Shown piece after piece: positions 1-9,597 of a stretch of 64,000 nt of DNA. The first letter of the stretch is position 1. Every line of letters starts with the position of its first letter. The translations under genes were made by a program, and so were the position numbers. Location: the NCBI GenBank assembly GCA_029582165.1, contig CM055877.1:1661523-1725522 (forward strand), read 5' to 3'. Origin of the DNA: Portulaca oleracea (lineage: Eukaryota > Streptophyta > Magnoliopsida > Caryophyllales > Portulacaceae). The notes below the pieces were generated by a model. That model did not search any database and was not told where the DNA came from. It was given only the letters and a program-made list of their open reading frames with translations.

Positions 1-560
1 ATTGCACGATCGAAAGAGGTGCTTATATTTATTATATATAAAGTTTAATGCCACACTTTATGCTTTCACTACACACCCTAATGGGCAATGACTACCCTAG
101 ATAGCATTAAAAAATTGGTAACAGAAACCTCTTGGCATCTATTTCGATCAAGAGAGCGCATAATCAAAGTTGTTAGAATCGATATTCTAACTCAAATTTA
201 TGAGGTAGTTAGGATCAGAATTAATCCATGTAAAATCATAAATTTTAATTTAGATAGTAGAATCGTATCGAAGAATTTGGATCATAAATTGTATGATCGT
301 AGATATTAAAATCTAGATTTTAATAACTATGCGCATGATAACAACCTCCAACCCATATGTAAGGAAATTTTTTTTCCAAAATAATGGTGGGAATGACACC
401 TATTTTGATTAAGAGAGCACATGATAACAACCTCCTCAAAACATTTTGGGAAAATTTTTCAATAGAAATTGTTCATGCGAATAATTTCCCCCACCTTGTA
501 TAAGGAAAATTTTTCCTAAATAATGATGAGAAATTGCGGGCCTCGTGTAAAATTGTTTTT
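1..560. other. AT-rich intergenic DNA, no gene seen
   Basis: No convincing coding region. A 19-bp motif (GCGCATGATAACAACCTCC) occurs at 331-349 and again with one change at 417-435, which suggests a small local duplication. The short open frame at 88-309 has no recognisable protein features. Confidence 0.4.
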
Positions 561-565
561 GAAGG

Positions 566-974
566 GGGTGTTTTTGGTATAAAGAAAAATCATTTTCTAG
601 GAAAATAGTTTTCCTTGAAAATTGATTTTCAATTGCTATTTTTCAATTGTTTGATACATTTTTCGTTTTTATGAAAAATGATGAGAAAGAGGATATCTTG
701 TTTGAGGGCAGTGACAGTTGTGAGATTGCGGCGGAGGGGTTAGTGGTAGAGAGGTGGTGCTAGGGATACTCGCATAGGGTTGAGGTGGAAAATGATTTTT
801 GACCAAGAAAAATGGATTTTCTTAAGGTCGAACTCAGGAAAATAATTTACATAGGGTGAGGGGGTAATTTCTCTATAAAATGACTTTCCCCATTTTCTAT
901 CCACCAAACACTAGAAAATGGGCAAATCATTTTCTAAAAAATAGTTATTCTTTTTATCCTCAACAAACACACTC
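566..974. mobile_element. hAT-like MITE, degenerate
   Basis: The left end reads GGGTGTTTTTGGTATAAAG and the right end, on the other strand, reads GAGTGTGTTTGTTGAGG. Both are followed inward by A/T-rich arms built around ATTTTCTAG/GAAAATAG that are roughly inverted copies of each other. The G(T)GTGTTTGG-type terminus is that of hAT-like non-autonomous elements. No clean 8-bp target duplication was found. The same family appears, expanded, at 7433-8316. Confidence 0.5.
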
Positions 975-1285
975 AAGGTCAAAATACAACCAAATATGAG
1001 GAAACCAATCAATTTGGGTCAATTGACCCATTTCCCCAATATTTTTGACCAATCAAATGCTCTCTAAATTTAAGAAATATTTTTCACATAATTTATGATT
1101 TGTTATAGATTCCCTTGATTTTATTTGAACTAACTTTTTGATCAAATTTTAACCGTTGTAAACCAACATAAAGACACAAAAGAATAAGCACATATATATA
1201 CTCTGGGTGAAATATTTTAACAGTTCTAGTGCATTAATTTGTGGTAATTAAATCGGCTGAGCGTTCTCAAGCTCATCTGACAGAC

Positions 1286-1538
1286 ATGGCTCGCAGAATG
1301 ACTAAGTTTGCTTGTGGTTCTAACTTCATTCGTGGAGACCCAGAAAATGTTGAGAAGAGGCTTAAGGAGAAATGACGAAGAGATTGAAAATGTTTTTTAG
1401 TGTTTTATTTTGCTGTTTATCTTTGTTGTTTGGTTGTGTGGCTTCTTTGTTGGTTGTTGTCGCTGTACTCTCCTCTGCGTTTTTCGCAGTGCCGATGTTG
1501 TCTTTTAGCTTTTTTGACTTTCAATAATAAAAAAAAAA
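1286..1538 (+). other. Possible retroposed 3' end with 29-codon ORF and poly-A tract
   Basis: A short ORF (1286-1375, 29 aa, beginning MARRMTKFACGSNF) is followed by a GT-rich untranslated-looking stretch and a run of A at 1529-1538 preceded by AATAATAA. This resembles the 3' end of a reverse-transcribed transcript or LINE. The peptide was not recognised. It may be no more than a chance ORF. Confidence 0.3.
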
Positions 1539-1539
1539 T

Positions 1540-2055
1540 GCAGTACCCTTGTGTTCTTGATTTACTTTTATAGAGAGTTATTCTTGTTTGTGCTTGTTGT
1601 CATGAATCTCTAATCTCGAACACATTCATCAGTCAATTTAAATGTGTAGCTCTTGTGATGTGAAGTGATGTCACATAATTGAATTACAATGATATGAAAA
1701 TGGAATTAAATTGTATAGGTAGAGATTTAGGAGAAGGTTGCCTACTTGCCCTATTGCAAACAAAAATCTATTACTTTTACCAACAACCAACTCTTTTTGG
1801 AGAAAAATTCCAAGCTCCACTTCAACTGTGTTCAATCAATTCTGAAGCCCAAAAGATGTTAAAGTACACACTTGCGGTAGGTTCTTGTTGATCCTTATTG
1901 TAATTGTTACAATTTATTGATAGTAACAAGGTTGACCCACTTATTTTGCCTTATTTTATGCTAATTCAATAAGAGTTGCAAGTCTGGGACAAGGAATGCA
2001 AAACCCTAGACTCACGAGATCTGGATCAACCATAAACATACACTATTCTCATAAG
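1540..2055. other. Intergenic, no feature seen
   Basis: AT-rich sequence without a recognisable gene or element. The 70-codon open frame at 1679-1891 has no domain or signal that can be named. Confidence 0.4.
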
Positions 2056-2491
2056 TAGACATGTCAAAACTGATTTGAAAGCCGATATCCGAACTGGATG
2101 ACTCGGGCCCATACCCGAACTAACATCCGAAGTGAGAGGAATCGATTATGACCCGAACATCCGAAATGATTCGACCCAATACCAAAGCAAACCCGAGACC
2201 TATTATGAACCGAAACAACCCACACCAGAATGGAAATGGCCCGCATCCGAACTGAACCCGAAACTTATCACGAACTGAATCAACTGACATTTGAATGACC
2301 TGAACCATAACCGAACCAAACCAAATCCTTTCCATCAGCCGTAAAGACCCGGCCCGATTCAAACCCGATCCATATTGACCTGACTCAAAGGCATCCGAGC
2401 AGGAATAACCCAAATCCAAACCGATCATACATGATTTCAAATCAATCCAATTCATACCCGAACCAACCCTTAACCAAAGTGACACAACCTA
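2056..2491. repeat. CCGAA-rich degenerate repeat, possible old hAT-like MITE
   Basis: The stretch is built from many imperfect CCGAACC/CCGAAAT units. It starts with TAGACATGTCAAAA and ends with GTGACACAACCTA, similar to the TAGGGCTGTCAAAA ends of the elements at 48762-49064 and 56961-57179. No target duplication is visible, so the boundaries are provisional. The long open frames on its minus strand (2064-2485) are by-products of the repeat. Confidence 0.4.
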
Positions 2492-3121
2492 AACTTCAAC
2501 CCACTAAACTTTAGTTTGAACAAATTTAAAATTATTCTAAATGTGAATTGATATGATAATAATGAAATATTTCAAATACAATCCATGCAATCCCAATTAA
2601 AATGCAACAATTTCCTTTTTTTCAATAATTAAGGGCGTTAGCCCAAGTATTTTATTTACCATCTGAGGTGCTCTTAAACAAGTACATTGTCAGTGCCATA
2701 CAACACTGAAAACAAAAACCATAACAAACATCCAAAGCCCCCAATTGAAAATGGGACATGGTCTAGGCAACAAAATACAACCAATTCAAATTTTGACAAT
2801 TATAACTTCTGCTTTGGTCTTACATTACCTCAAAGGCCCCTTCCACTCCTATCTTCTTTCTCTTTCTTCCCATCTGACAAAGGCTGCACTATCCATGGTC
2901 CTATATGCCCAAGTGACTTCCATGCTTTTGATTCCTCTTTGATCAAGGTTTTCATATAGTCTATACATAGACAAATATGCAAATATAATCTCATCTTAAT
3001 TCAATATGATAACCATAAGACTCTCTTTGTATGGTTGACATTCATATACATACTTTATTCATTGACTTACATTTTTCTAAAAATAATTTGGTAATATTTT
3101 AGGGTTTTAGGTTGCACCAAG

Positions 3122-3299
3122 TGTTGGGATTCACCCATGAGTAAATGTCCCACATCGAAAAAGTAAAGAGAAAGCACATGGTATATAAGTCAAGTGGGTT
3201 ACTCCTTTTAACACCAATTGGTTTTAAGATGAAACCTCACTTAACTTGTGTACCATAGGCCTTGGTTGAAGAGAACTCACCCCTTGGATCTCCCCAACA
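3122..3299. mobile_element. Solo LTR (TRIM-sized)
   Basis: A 178-bp unit begins TGTTGGG and ends CCCAACA, with an internal TATATAAG near 3182. It is flanked by an exact 5-bp duplication, CCAAG at 3117-3121 and 3300-3304. This is the signature of an LTR left after recombination between the two LTRs of one element. It lies about 350 bp upstream of the start codon of the secreted eight-cysteine protein gene. Confidence 0.75.
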
Positions 3300-3542
3300 C
3301 CAAGAAAATTTCCTCCTAATCATATTATGGAGTCACAAAGATATAAGAACCAACTATTCATAGATTGTATTCAGCATAAAATACAACATAATATCAAATG
3401 TCTATGTTATACCACTACTTATCTATTGTCATTTCAGGGGCTACCACTATTTATCTTCCACCCTACGTGACTACGATCATCTCCAAATTTCAATGGTTTC
3501 GTCTATTTCTACTAAACCATAGGCCAACCATCATCACATGCC

Positions 3543-3549
3543 TATAAAA
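3543..3549 (+). promoter_or_regulatory. TATA box of eight-cysteine protein gene
   Basis: TATAAAA lies 109 bp upstream of the ATG at 3652. The stretch between is a CA-rich, stop-free leader typical of a plant 5' UTR. Confidence 0.6.
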
Positions 3550-3651
3550 CCCAAAATCCTCTTGCAAAAATAATACACCAACCCAACAAAAAACTTCCTA
3601 CCCACAAACAAAAAATACCAAAACAACATAATTTCAAACACACATACAAAC

Positions 3652-4023
3652 ATGAATCACATAAACTCTTCATTTCTTTCTACCCTATTCATCTGTTACA
3701 TGTTTCTCTCCTTTGCCTTGATCAGTACAGCACAACCTAGCTCGAATGACACCTGCCCTATGAACGACATCCAATTAGGCGCATGCGTTAATTTGCTCGG
3801 AGGATTGCTCGGGATTAAGGTCGGCGATCAACAGCAATCTCAAGGCTGTTGCTCGTCGGTCCAAGGCCTTGTTGATACGGATATTGTTGTTTGTCTTTGC
3901 GCGGTTATTAAAGCCAATGTGTTCGGTGAAATTAACCTTGATATTCCGTTGGCCCTCGACTTAGTTCTTAACACTTGTGGACAACAAGCTCCTCAGGGTA
4001 GTTTCCAATGTGCTAGTCAATAG
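3652..4023 (+). CDS. Secreted eight-cysteine protein, hydrophobic-seed/HyPRP type
   Basis: A 123-aa protein from a single exon. Residues 1-27 form a hydrophobic signal peptide, with likely cleavage after ISTA. The mature part carries the eight-cysteine motif: C35, C45, C66-C67, C81-x-C83, C109 and C120. That C...C...CC...CxC...C...C pattern defines the LTP/2S-albumin-like fold of the hydrophobic seed protein family. The proline-rich linker of typical hybrid proline-rich proteins is missing, so this is the short form. Family members are extracellular or wall-associated and linked to hydrophobic surfaces, development and stress, but no substrate can be inferred. The start is well placed behind a TATA box and CA-rich leader. 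A non-specific lipid transfer protein is less likely because the spacing and LGG/LDL segments match the hydrophobic-seed group. Confidence 0.9.
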   Translation: MNHINSSFLSTLFICYMFLSFALISTAQPSSNDTCPMNDIQLGACVNLLGGLLGIKVGDQQQSQGCCSSVQGLVDTDIVVCLCAVIKANVFGEINLDIPLALDLVLNTCGQQAPQGSFQCASQ

Positions 4024-4109
4024 CTTTCTCGACGTCGATCTACAAACTTTGCTATCTTCCAACTTTAAATTTAACTCATAGATACATATGTTATATGTAA
4101 TATGTGTCG

Positions 4110-4115
4110 AATAAA
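4110..4115 (+). terminator. Polyadenylation signal
   Basis: AATAAA lies 87 bp after the stop codon of the eight-cysteine protein gene in an AT-rich 3' UTR. Confidence 0.5.
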
Positions 4116-5494
4116 ATATTTATTAAATTATGTGGAACCATAATGAAATTTGTTAATCATTTTGAACTACGCTGAATTGTTTCATATTGTTAGAAATGAA
4201 GATCACTGAATTGTGATGAACTATGCTACATAGAGTTATCTATAGATATTTTATCATAGGTTAAAAAGAACATAAGAATATTTGATAGAGTGAGTCATGG
4301 TTCAAATTAAAGGACTACCTTCTACAATCGGATACTTTTTGAAAATTCATTTTTTAATATTTATAAAAGAATATTTAGAGCGAGAGATTTGTTCTTTTCA
4401 AGAGTAATAACTACGGTGACGTAACTAAATTTAGGTAAATTTGAAAATTATTAAACAAATTAAATTGGTAAATTCTGATAAAAGTTGAATCAATAAAAAA
4501 AAGAGTTGGCAAATTTAAATTAAAATAAAAGGGTTGAATAAATTCTAAATCATTCTCAAACTCACGTGAAAAAAAATAAATAAAATTATGCTTGTGTATT
4601 GGACCCAGCACATCACAAATAGTATCGAGTCTTCTCTCTAGCAGTACGCACACTTGGGCCGAAGAGACTTTTGGATCGGATGGGCCATCTAGCTGGTTGG
4701 CCATTGTGTACAATAATACAAGGGTTATTGACCCTGTGGAATGGCCCAAGATGCAAATTGATCCAGAAGGGTTAGGAGGATGATGCGGTCCCAAATTATA
4801 AAATATATGAGGATAAAAAAGGTAGACATAACATGACTTTTTATTTAATTTTTTTTCCAATCACTTGCTCGAGCTGCCTTAGAAATTTAACGTAAAAAAC
4901 AATTATTATAGTTTATTCAAGTTGTAACCATTATTTGCCACTGAAACAACAGAGCCATAGGTTATTATGTTTTTATTAACAACATTGGTAATAGAAACAT
5001 GATAACCTAGTAGTAAATTGTATGTGTTTTAGCTGTATCTCTCTTTGTATGTAAGTTTAATGTATTTGAGTTGTGATACTTTTGAACAATTAATAATAAT
5101 AATTATAATAATAATAATAGTGCTATTTAATTGTTATCATTATTGTGTACTTTTCCTATCAAAAAATAATAATATATACATTTTATTTACATGGCAATCA
5201 TAGAAGTTAATTATGTGATATAAACTGAAAGTATTTCTATTTTGGCTTTTGAGATGCTTGAAGGGGTAAGAAGAAAGCTACATGTATGCATATAATTAGT
5301 AGTACTATACATGTTATCATAGCATGGATTCCAAGCAGCATATGCATGGCAGTTCTGGATTCATACTGTCAACATATGCACCGTGCAAGCTAGTATATAT
5401 ATAGATTCTACTCATCAATCATCTGATCCAATTCATTTTTTCATTCTTTTTGTATCATTATTTTAAAAAACATATGTAGTTAAAATGATCTATA
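4116..5494. other. Intergenic, no gene seen
   Basis: AT-rich sequence. Overlapping open frames on both strands at 4411-4860 have no domain and no splice context. Small (AAT)n tracts occur near 5090-5117. No transposon ends were found. Confidence 0.4.
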
Positions 5495-5768
5495 TGTGGA
5501 ACCATCTCAACCAAAAGTTTATTAAGCCGATGGTTGTAGTTTCAGGAATTGTTTTATATTCTAGCAAGCCCGCTCACGCTAACGCCCTTTAGCCTTGAAA
5601 CGTGGATGCTGCAAAGGTCTCCATTACCTAGTACAAATGATTATGAGAGCGCTGAGATTCGAACCTGCAGATACCCCTTATTTATCGATTTGGCACTGAT
5701 ATTATGTGGAACTATCTCAACCAAAAACTTAAACTAAAGGTCACGAAGGTTGTTATAGAAATTAAAGT
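5495..5768 (-). mobile_element. SMART/TRIM-type mini LTR element, copy 1
   Basis: Two direct repeats of about 70 bp (5495-5566, and a decayed one at 5705 to about 5768) flank a 138-bp interior. Read on the minus strand, the repeat begins TGCTAGAATATAAAAC and ends GATGGTTCCACA (TG...CA). It is followed by a sequence like TGGTATCAGTGCC, which resembles the initiator-tRNA primer-binding site. The interior also holds a GGTTCGAATCTC box that could mislead tRNA searches. The same structure occurs, better preserved, at 13966-14238. Confidence 0.6.
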
Positions 5769-5781
5769 ATCTCAAGCCTCA

Positions 5782-5782
<1 letters not shown>

Positions 5783-5821
<39 letters not shown>
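5783..5821. repeat. (ATT)n microsatellite
   Basis: About 13 consecutive ATT units lie just after the mini LTR element. Confidence 0.9.
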
Positions 5822-6047
5822 GACTAGAATTACTCGGTATGCATATGAAGGAAATTGGACCCTACACAGTTGTATTTGTAAGTCCTAAATTTTTTGTCAC
5901 TTTACAGACCATGTTTTCTTTCATTGGATAGATTAACAACTTTAAGTTGGAAGTAAAGTACCTAGCTAGCTACTACCTTCATCTCTAAATGAGCTGAGTG
6001 TCAAATTTTTTAATTACTTTGTCTTTTTTTATTTGTTAAATTACCTA

Positions 6048-6305
6048 CTCCCTCCGTTCCATATTAACTGTCGTCTTTGGAAATTGTGCAGTCAAACTTC
6101 AAAAATTTTGACCGTAAATTTCTCAATATATACAATGAATTGCTATATAAAATTACCACCATTAGATTCGTTAATGAAAAATACTATCATAAAAGTATAA
6201 TATTGCAATTGTTAATAACATATTATGCAAGAAATTATCAATCAAAGAATGATATTGGAGACCGTGAAAGTCAAAACTATGACAATTAATATGAAACGGA
6301 GGGAG
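6048..6305. mobile_element. Stowaway MITE, subfamily A
   Basis: A 258-bp element with ends CTCCCTCCGTTCCATATTAA and (reverse complement) CTCCCTCCGTTTCATATTAA, flanked by TA at 6046-6047 and 6306-6307. TA target duplication and CTCCCTCCGT termini are diagnostic of Stowaway (Tc1/mariner-derived) MITEs. It is closely similar to 36838-37093. The open frame inside it is not a gene. Confidence 0.9.
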
Positions 6306-6307
6306 TA

Positions 6308-7424
6308 ATTTTTATATTTTCAACAACCATAATACCAATTCTACCCCTAGTTAGTAAATACATTTTTACCTCATTTCAAGAATATTATAAGGGTATTTTT
6401 GACAATTTGAAATCTTCTCACCTTATTTTCCATGCTTATTGGTTTTGATGAGTTAGTTTTTGTGACATATAATAGGGACGAAGGTAGTACATTACTTCAT
6501 TTTTATTATGTTCATCTATATAGAGTAATATAGATTATTAATCACATATATAATTCAAAAAATCTTTACTAAAGTGCATTGACTTGTGTGTTCCAGAATC
6601 TTTGGGCCCAATCAAATGAAGCCATGTGGACATTTGTCTTGTCAAACATGCATAGTGCATGTGGCATTCATCGAGAGATATTCTTTGGCTACACCAGTTG
6701 CGACCTCATCCTCTATATGTCTATCTATATATCTCCAATTGTATTCAATTGGATGATTAAACAGTAGTAATACATACTAACCACGGAGAGTGAATCCCAC
6801 GGTCCTTATCTTCTTTTTGTTTCTCCACGTTCTAATAATAATTCAACAATTATTCAAGTCAACGCATGGCACTCATATTAGTTTTAGATCTCAAACACAG
6901 TTATTCAAGTCAACGAGTGAAAAATCCATACGAGGTGAAAACAAAATTGTGCGATTTTAATTAGGAGAGCAATGTTTAATTTCTAGATGTGTTAGAAGAG
7001 AGTTGGTCTAACCCTCTTAATTAATACAATAATATGTACAAGCCTATGGAGTATACTCCATCCATACCTTACTAAAATGTCTTTTGATTCTCATATAGAA
7101 TCCACTCTATAATCTCATGCATACTTAATAGAGGATATAACTTTATGCAATCAAACTTCTGTAAATTGATCATAAATATATTATTTAGTCTTTCGATTGA
7201 AATGAGCTCCGCCGGTTTAATCCCGCTCTTCCATCATACAACTCATCGGAGTTGAGTTCTTTTTTAGAAGGAGAGTATGATGCATTTAAATATTATGGAA
7301 AAGGATGTTCTACGAAAAGTGGGCAGTTAATTATCTTTTAACGTTTTATTTCCGTACCAAGTAAGTAATTTTTTGCTATTGAGACTCGTTGGATCTGCTT
7401 GAGTTAGACATTAATTATTCAATT
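6308..7424. other. Intergenic, no feature seen
   Basis: AT-rich sequence without recognisable coding potential or element ends. Confidence 0.4.
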
Positions 7425-7596
7425 GAACTTAAGGCGTGTTTGGGGTAAAGGAAAACTGTTTTCTAGAAAAATAGTTTTTTCCTGTAAAATGATTTTCTTA
7501 CAAAATGATTTTTATTTGATATTTTTCTCATGTTTGATACACAAGAAAATGATTTTCCTGGAAAACGATTTCTACCTGTTTGACGATAAGGGGAGA

Positions 7597-7693
7597 GAGA
7601 TTAAACTGGGTGCGTGTGAGAGAGTGGTGGAGATAGAGAGAGAGGGAGAGAGAGAGAGAGAGAGAGAAAGAAAAAGAAAAAGAAGAAACAAAG

Positions 7694-7744
<51 letters not shown>

Positions 7745-7802
7745 TTAAAATTGGTGCATGAGAGAGAGATAGAGTAAAATAGGTGTATAAGAGAGAGTGG
7801 TG

Positions 7803-7834
<32 letters not shown>

Positions 7835-7974
7835 AAAATGAGTGCATGAGAGATAATGGTGGAGAAACAAAAAGACACGCGCACGTGCGCGCGTGCGCGC
7901 GAGAGAGAGAGAGAGAGAGAGAGAAAGAAATATTAAAATGGGTGCATGAGAGAGAATGATGGAGAGAGGAAAAT

Positions 7975-8011
<37 letters not shown>

Positions 8012-8118
8012 AAATCAGGTGTAAGAGATAGAGAAAGATGAGAAAGAGATATATATTCAAATCGATGCGTGAGAGAGAGTGGTAGAGAGAGAAAAAAAAA
8101 TGAGAGAGAACGAAAGAA

Positions 8119-8160
<42 letters not shown>
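7597..8160. repeat. GA-rich minisatellite with embedded (GA)n tracts
   Basis: At least seven imperfect units share a core like ATATTAAAATGGGTGCATGA followed by GAGAGA-(A/G)TGGTGGAGAGAG (near 7597, 7742, 7775, 7829, 7929, 8007 and 8048). They are separated by (GA)n tracts up to about 37 bp long. Long open frames on both strands here are artefacts of the dinucleotide repeat. Confidence 0.85.
7875..7901. other. Alternating purine-pyrimidine tract, Z-DNA-prone
   Basis: Twenty-seven bases of strict purine/pyrimidine alternation (ACACGCGCACGTGCGC and on). It contains the perfect 12-bp palindrome GCGCACGTGCGC with a CACGTG core. It abuts a (GA)n tract. Confidence 0.7.
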
Positions 8161-8161
<1 letters not shown>

Positions 8162-8329
8162 GAGAGAGGGAGAAAATCGTTTTCATGAGGTTGGAGTCAA
8201 AAAAATAAATTACAAAGGGGTGGAGGAAATTGATTTTCTTGGAAAATTGTTTTCTCCATTTTTCGGTCACCAAACATCGATAAAATTGGAAAATTTCATC
8301 CCTACCAAACACACCCTTAGTTAAGATTA

Positions 8330-8619
8330 TTTGAGAGTTTTAGAGATTGTGTGCTTCGGTTTCTACATTAGCTTCACTTTCTAGAATATTTTGCATCATG
8401 CAACTTAGAGTGTGTATGTCGAAGTTGAAAGGGCGTGATTAGTTCAAGTGGGAGCCCTATTGATAAAAGAGGAGTTGATGGAAGGTCAACTGACACCTCT
8501 GTTGATCTTTGCTGAACAAGATCGAGGTTGATGCACTAGAGGATTTGAGGAGTTGTTGAAGTGGTGGTTGATGATAATCGACGAAGGTTGCATTTACAAT
8601 TGGTCTCCAAGTGGGAGAT
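8330..8619 (+). mobile_element. Copia 3' internal remnant with polypurine tract
   Basis: The stretch leads directly into the LTR below and ends with AAGTGGGAGAT (8609-8619), the usual Copia polypurine tract. No intact reading frame remains. Everything upstream of about 8330 is missing. Confidence 0.5.
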
Positions 8620-9121
8620 TGTTAGGTTGAATGTGGAGACCAAATTTGGGTTAAACTCTGTCTCTTGGGGAGCAAGGTAGACGAGTTTGATGAGAATCAA
8701 GTTGCTGATTTGTTAGCCACTTCTTTTTGTAATTGCTTTGCTGCAAGGACTCTATTAACCCTCAAATTGTGTTACCTTTGTACTATAAATAGACCCTAGG
8801 TGTTAGGCTTATTGGTATCGCAATGTAAAATGCTTCAGCTAACCACAAGAGATTGACCTGTAATCTCTGTGTTCCTGAGATAGTGGTGTGAGGCTCAGCT
8901 GTGAGTGTTAAGTTCTCATGTTGTAACTTTAGGAAGGCTATGAGAGATTGAGGAGGTTTTGGAATATCTTTGAAACATTATTGTAATCCTATGATGGTGC
9001 ATCGTTCGTGGTGTTTTCCTGGTTTGAGTTTTTCCACGTTAATTCCTTATGTCGAATCTTTATTTATTTTTCGCCCAATTTATTGTTTGTCTACTAACAA
9101 CGCCCTCAGTATCCTAACAAT
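8620..9121 (+). mobile_element. Copia LTR (3' LTR of truncated element)
   Basis: A 502-bp unit begins TGTTAGG and ends CCTAACA, directly preceded by a polypurine tract. A TATAAATA box lies at 8784-8791, about 165 bp into the LTR. The partner LTR and most of the interior were not found, so this is a truncated element. Confidence 0.7.
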
Positions 9122-9189
9122 AACATCATAGACACATTTTTTTGAAAACCTGTAAAGAATAATACAACAAAACTTAGGGGATCCTTCTT

Positions 9190-9480
9190 TCAAGGCATCA
9201 TTTCAAGTTGTTTTATACATAAAATAGAAGAACAAATTAGAGACGAATTACAGTTCCATGTGATAGCTTTATTTAAACTATCACATTGGTTGGCAACCCA
9301 TTTTGCTGCAAAGTTGGCTTCTTGATAAATATGTCGTAAAGTGAAATTGTCAATCTGGTTGAGAAGATTTCTGACATCTCTAATGATCATGTCCATCTAC
9401 CATGGGATGTAAATAGAACCATTAATAGCATAGATGAGGATCAGACTATCTCATTCAATATGGACTTTTGAGGATCCGGT
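9190..9480 (-). pseudogene. LINE RNase H-like domain fragment
   Basis: On the minus strand the frame reads an RNase H-like (RVT_3) C-terminal half: DSLILIYAINGS, then MDMIIRDVRNLL, then LRHIYQEANFAAKWVA. The H-x-x-E-A-N-x-x-A-x-x-x-A block is characteristic of the RNase H domain that ends many plant LINE polyproteins. At least two in-frame stops (before DSLI and before MDMI) show that it is dead. It sits immediately upstream of the nested LTR element. Confidence 0.6.
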
Positions 9481-9597
9481 CTGAATAGTTTGTTGGAGAC
9501 CAAATCGGAGAGCAAACACCTGCAACATCAAGATGTGTTTGGTCTTTTGTAGCCCATTGGATCCGTTACGGTCCAAAACAACAAAGGAGTAAGAGGC

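Larger units (their letters stand above)
7433..8316. mobile_element. hAT-like MITE expanded by GA-rich minisatellite
   Basis: The ends are GGCGTGTTTGGGGTAAAGG and (reverse complement) GGGTGTGTTTGGTAGGGATG, with inverted GGAAAA/TTTTCTAG arms at 7440-7570 and 8180-8300. The flanks GAACTTAA and TTAGTTAA agree at 5 of 8 bases, a possible decayed 8-bp target duplication. The interior is dominated by GA-microsatellite arrays, which make it about twice the size of its relative at 566-974. Confidence 0.6.

Noticed and set aside
4411..4860. 149-codon minus-strand open frame
   Set aside because: No domain, AT-rich composition, overlapping plus-strand frame, no transcription signals.
5655..5671. GGTTCGAATCTC on the minus strand, like a tRNA B box
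   Set aside because: It lies inside a mini LTR element with paired terminal repeats; no cloverleaf or A box at the correct distance, so no tRNA gene is called.
7528..8324. Open frames of Ser/Leu or Arg/Glu repeats
   Set aside because: Produced by (GA)n/(CT)n microsatellites on both strands.
8680..8715. ENQVADLLA-like peptide inside the 502-bp LTR, resembling an RNase H tail
   Set aside because: Too short, surrounded by LTR sequence with TATA box and correct ends; a chance match.
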